A DNA stretch of 6,052 nt. Origin: Candidatus Adiutrix sp. (GTDB lineage: Bacteria > Desulfobacterota > Desulfarculia > Adiutricales > Adiutricaceae). The notes below the pieces were generated by a model. That model ran no database searches. It was not told the DNA's origin and was given only the letters and a program-made list of their open reading frames with translations. Made by a program: the position numbers and the translations under genes. Of the stretch, positions 5,871 through 6,052 are shown one piece after another (positions within the stretch are counted from its first letter, which is position 1; every line of letters begins with the position of its first letter). The DNA lies in assembly GCA_031285975.1 (NCBI GenBank), contig JAITVE010000409.1, positions 1 through 6,052 of the forward strand, in the 5' to 3' direction.

Positions 5871-6052
5871 TTATTTTTCCTCAGCGGGGATATCCGCCTG
5901 GCCCCGCAACTCCTCTTTGGGCTGCCAATAGCCGGGCAGCACCAGGGCCCGATCCTGGGCTTTTTGCTGTTCGTCAGTCCAGGTTCCATCAGTTCCGGCG
6001 GGGGCTCCGATGGCCAGCAGGGCGGGCAGCAGCGCGGTCAGGCGGTCGGCGG
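5871..6052 (-). CDS. Unrecognised protein, C-terminal 59 residues (5' part outside the window)
   Basis: The minus-strand frame is open from the right edge to TAA at 5873-5871. The visible end reads ADRLTALLPALLAIGAP, then GTDGTWTDEQQKAQDRALVL, then PGYWQPKEELRGQADIPAEEK. A hydrophobic, perhaps helical stretch is followed by a hydrophilic tail with an LVLPGYWQP motif. I do not recognise the family. Codon use is like that of the TPR gene (GC-rich third positions), and both lie on the same strand, so it is likely real and possibly functionally tied to the TPR protein. The call rests on frame, composition and position, not on homology. Confidence 0.65.
   Translation of the reverse strand, partial: ADRLTALLPALLAIGAPAGTDGTWTDEQQKAQDRALVLPGYWQPKEELRGQADIPAEEK

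Noticed and set aside
5851..5879. TTGACA as a -35 box on the plus strand
   Set aside because: No acceptable -10 box follows at 16-18 bp, and it would point against the right-edge gene.

Overview
The window looks like chromosomal DNA from a GC-rich Gram-negative bacterium. A Deltaproteobacterium of the Desulfovibrio/Desulfarculus kind is a reasonable guess, based on GC-rich coding style, Pro/Ala-rich linkers, a PAS-GGDEF protein, exported proteins and GC-rich palindromic spacers. This is inferred from general style, since no taxonomic marker is present apart from one tRNA.

Left part (1-1800): the 3' end of a PAS-like/GGDEF diguanylate cyclase gene (+) with intact active-site and I-site residues runs convergently into an ankyrin-repeat gene (-) carrying an N-terminal signal or anchor helix. 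Only 8 bp separate the two stop codons. The ankyrin gene is visibly less GC-rich than its neighbours. About 300 bp without a convincing gene follows, holding a few hairpins.

Middle (1801-3629): a complete tRNA-Pro(UGG) gene with encoded CCA lies 63 bp upstream of an exported glycoside hydrolase-like protein on the same strand. This protein belongs to the putative glucoamylase family (PF10091, the fold of GH144 endo-beta-1,2-glucanases) and has an extra C-terminal beta-rich region.

Spacer (3630-3898): 269 bp between two convergent genes, crowded with inverted repeats. They are a 12-bp perfect hairpin, a 10-bp perfect hairpin with a large loop, a short hairpin, and a nested set that can fold into a three-way junction spanning about 90 nt. 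This is the most unusual part of the window.

Right part (3899-6052): a long TPR protein (-) with a Pro/Ala-rich N-terminus and one probable membrane helix. Upstream of it on the same strand is the C-terminal 59 residues of an unrecognised protein.

No obvious multi-gene system links these genes. They look like ordinary chromosomal neighbours: signalling, a protein-interaction repeat protein, envelope glycan hydrolysis and a TPR scaffold. I see no transposase, integrase, CRISPR array, defence gene or resistance gene.
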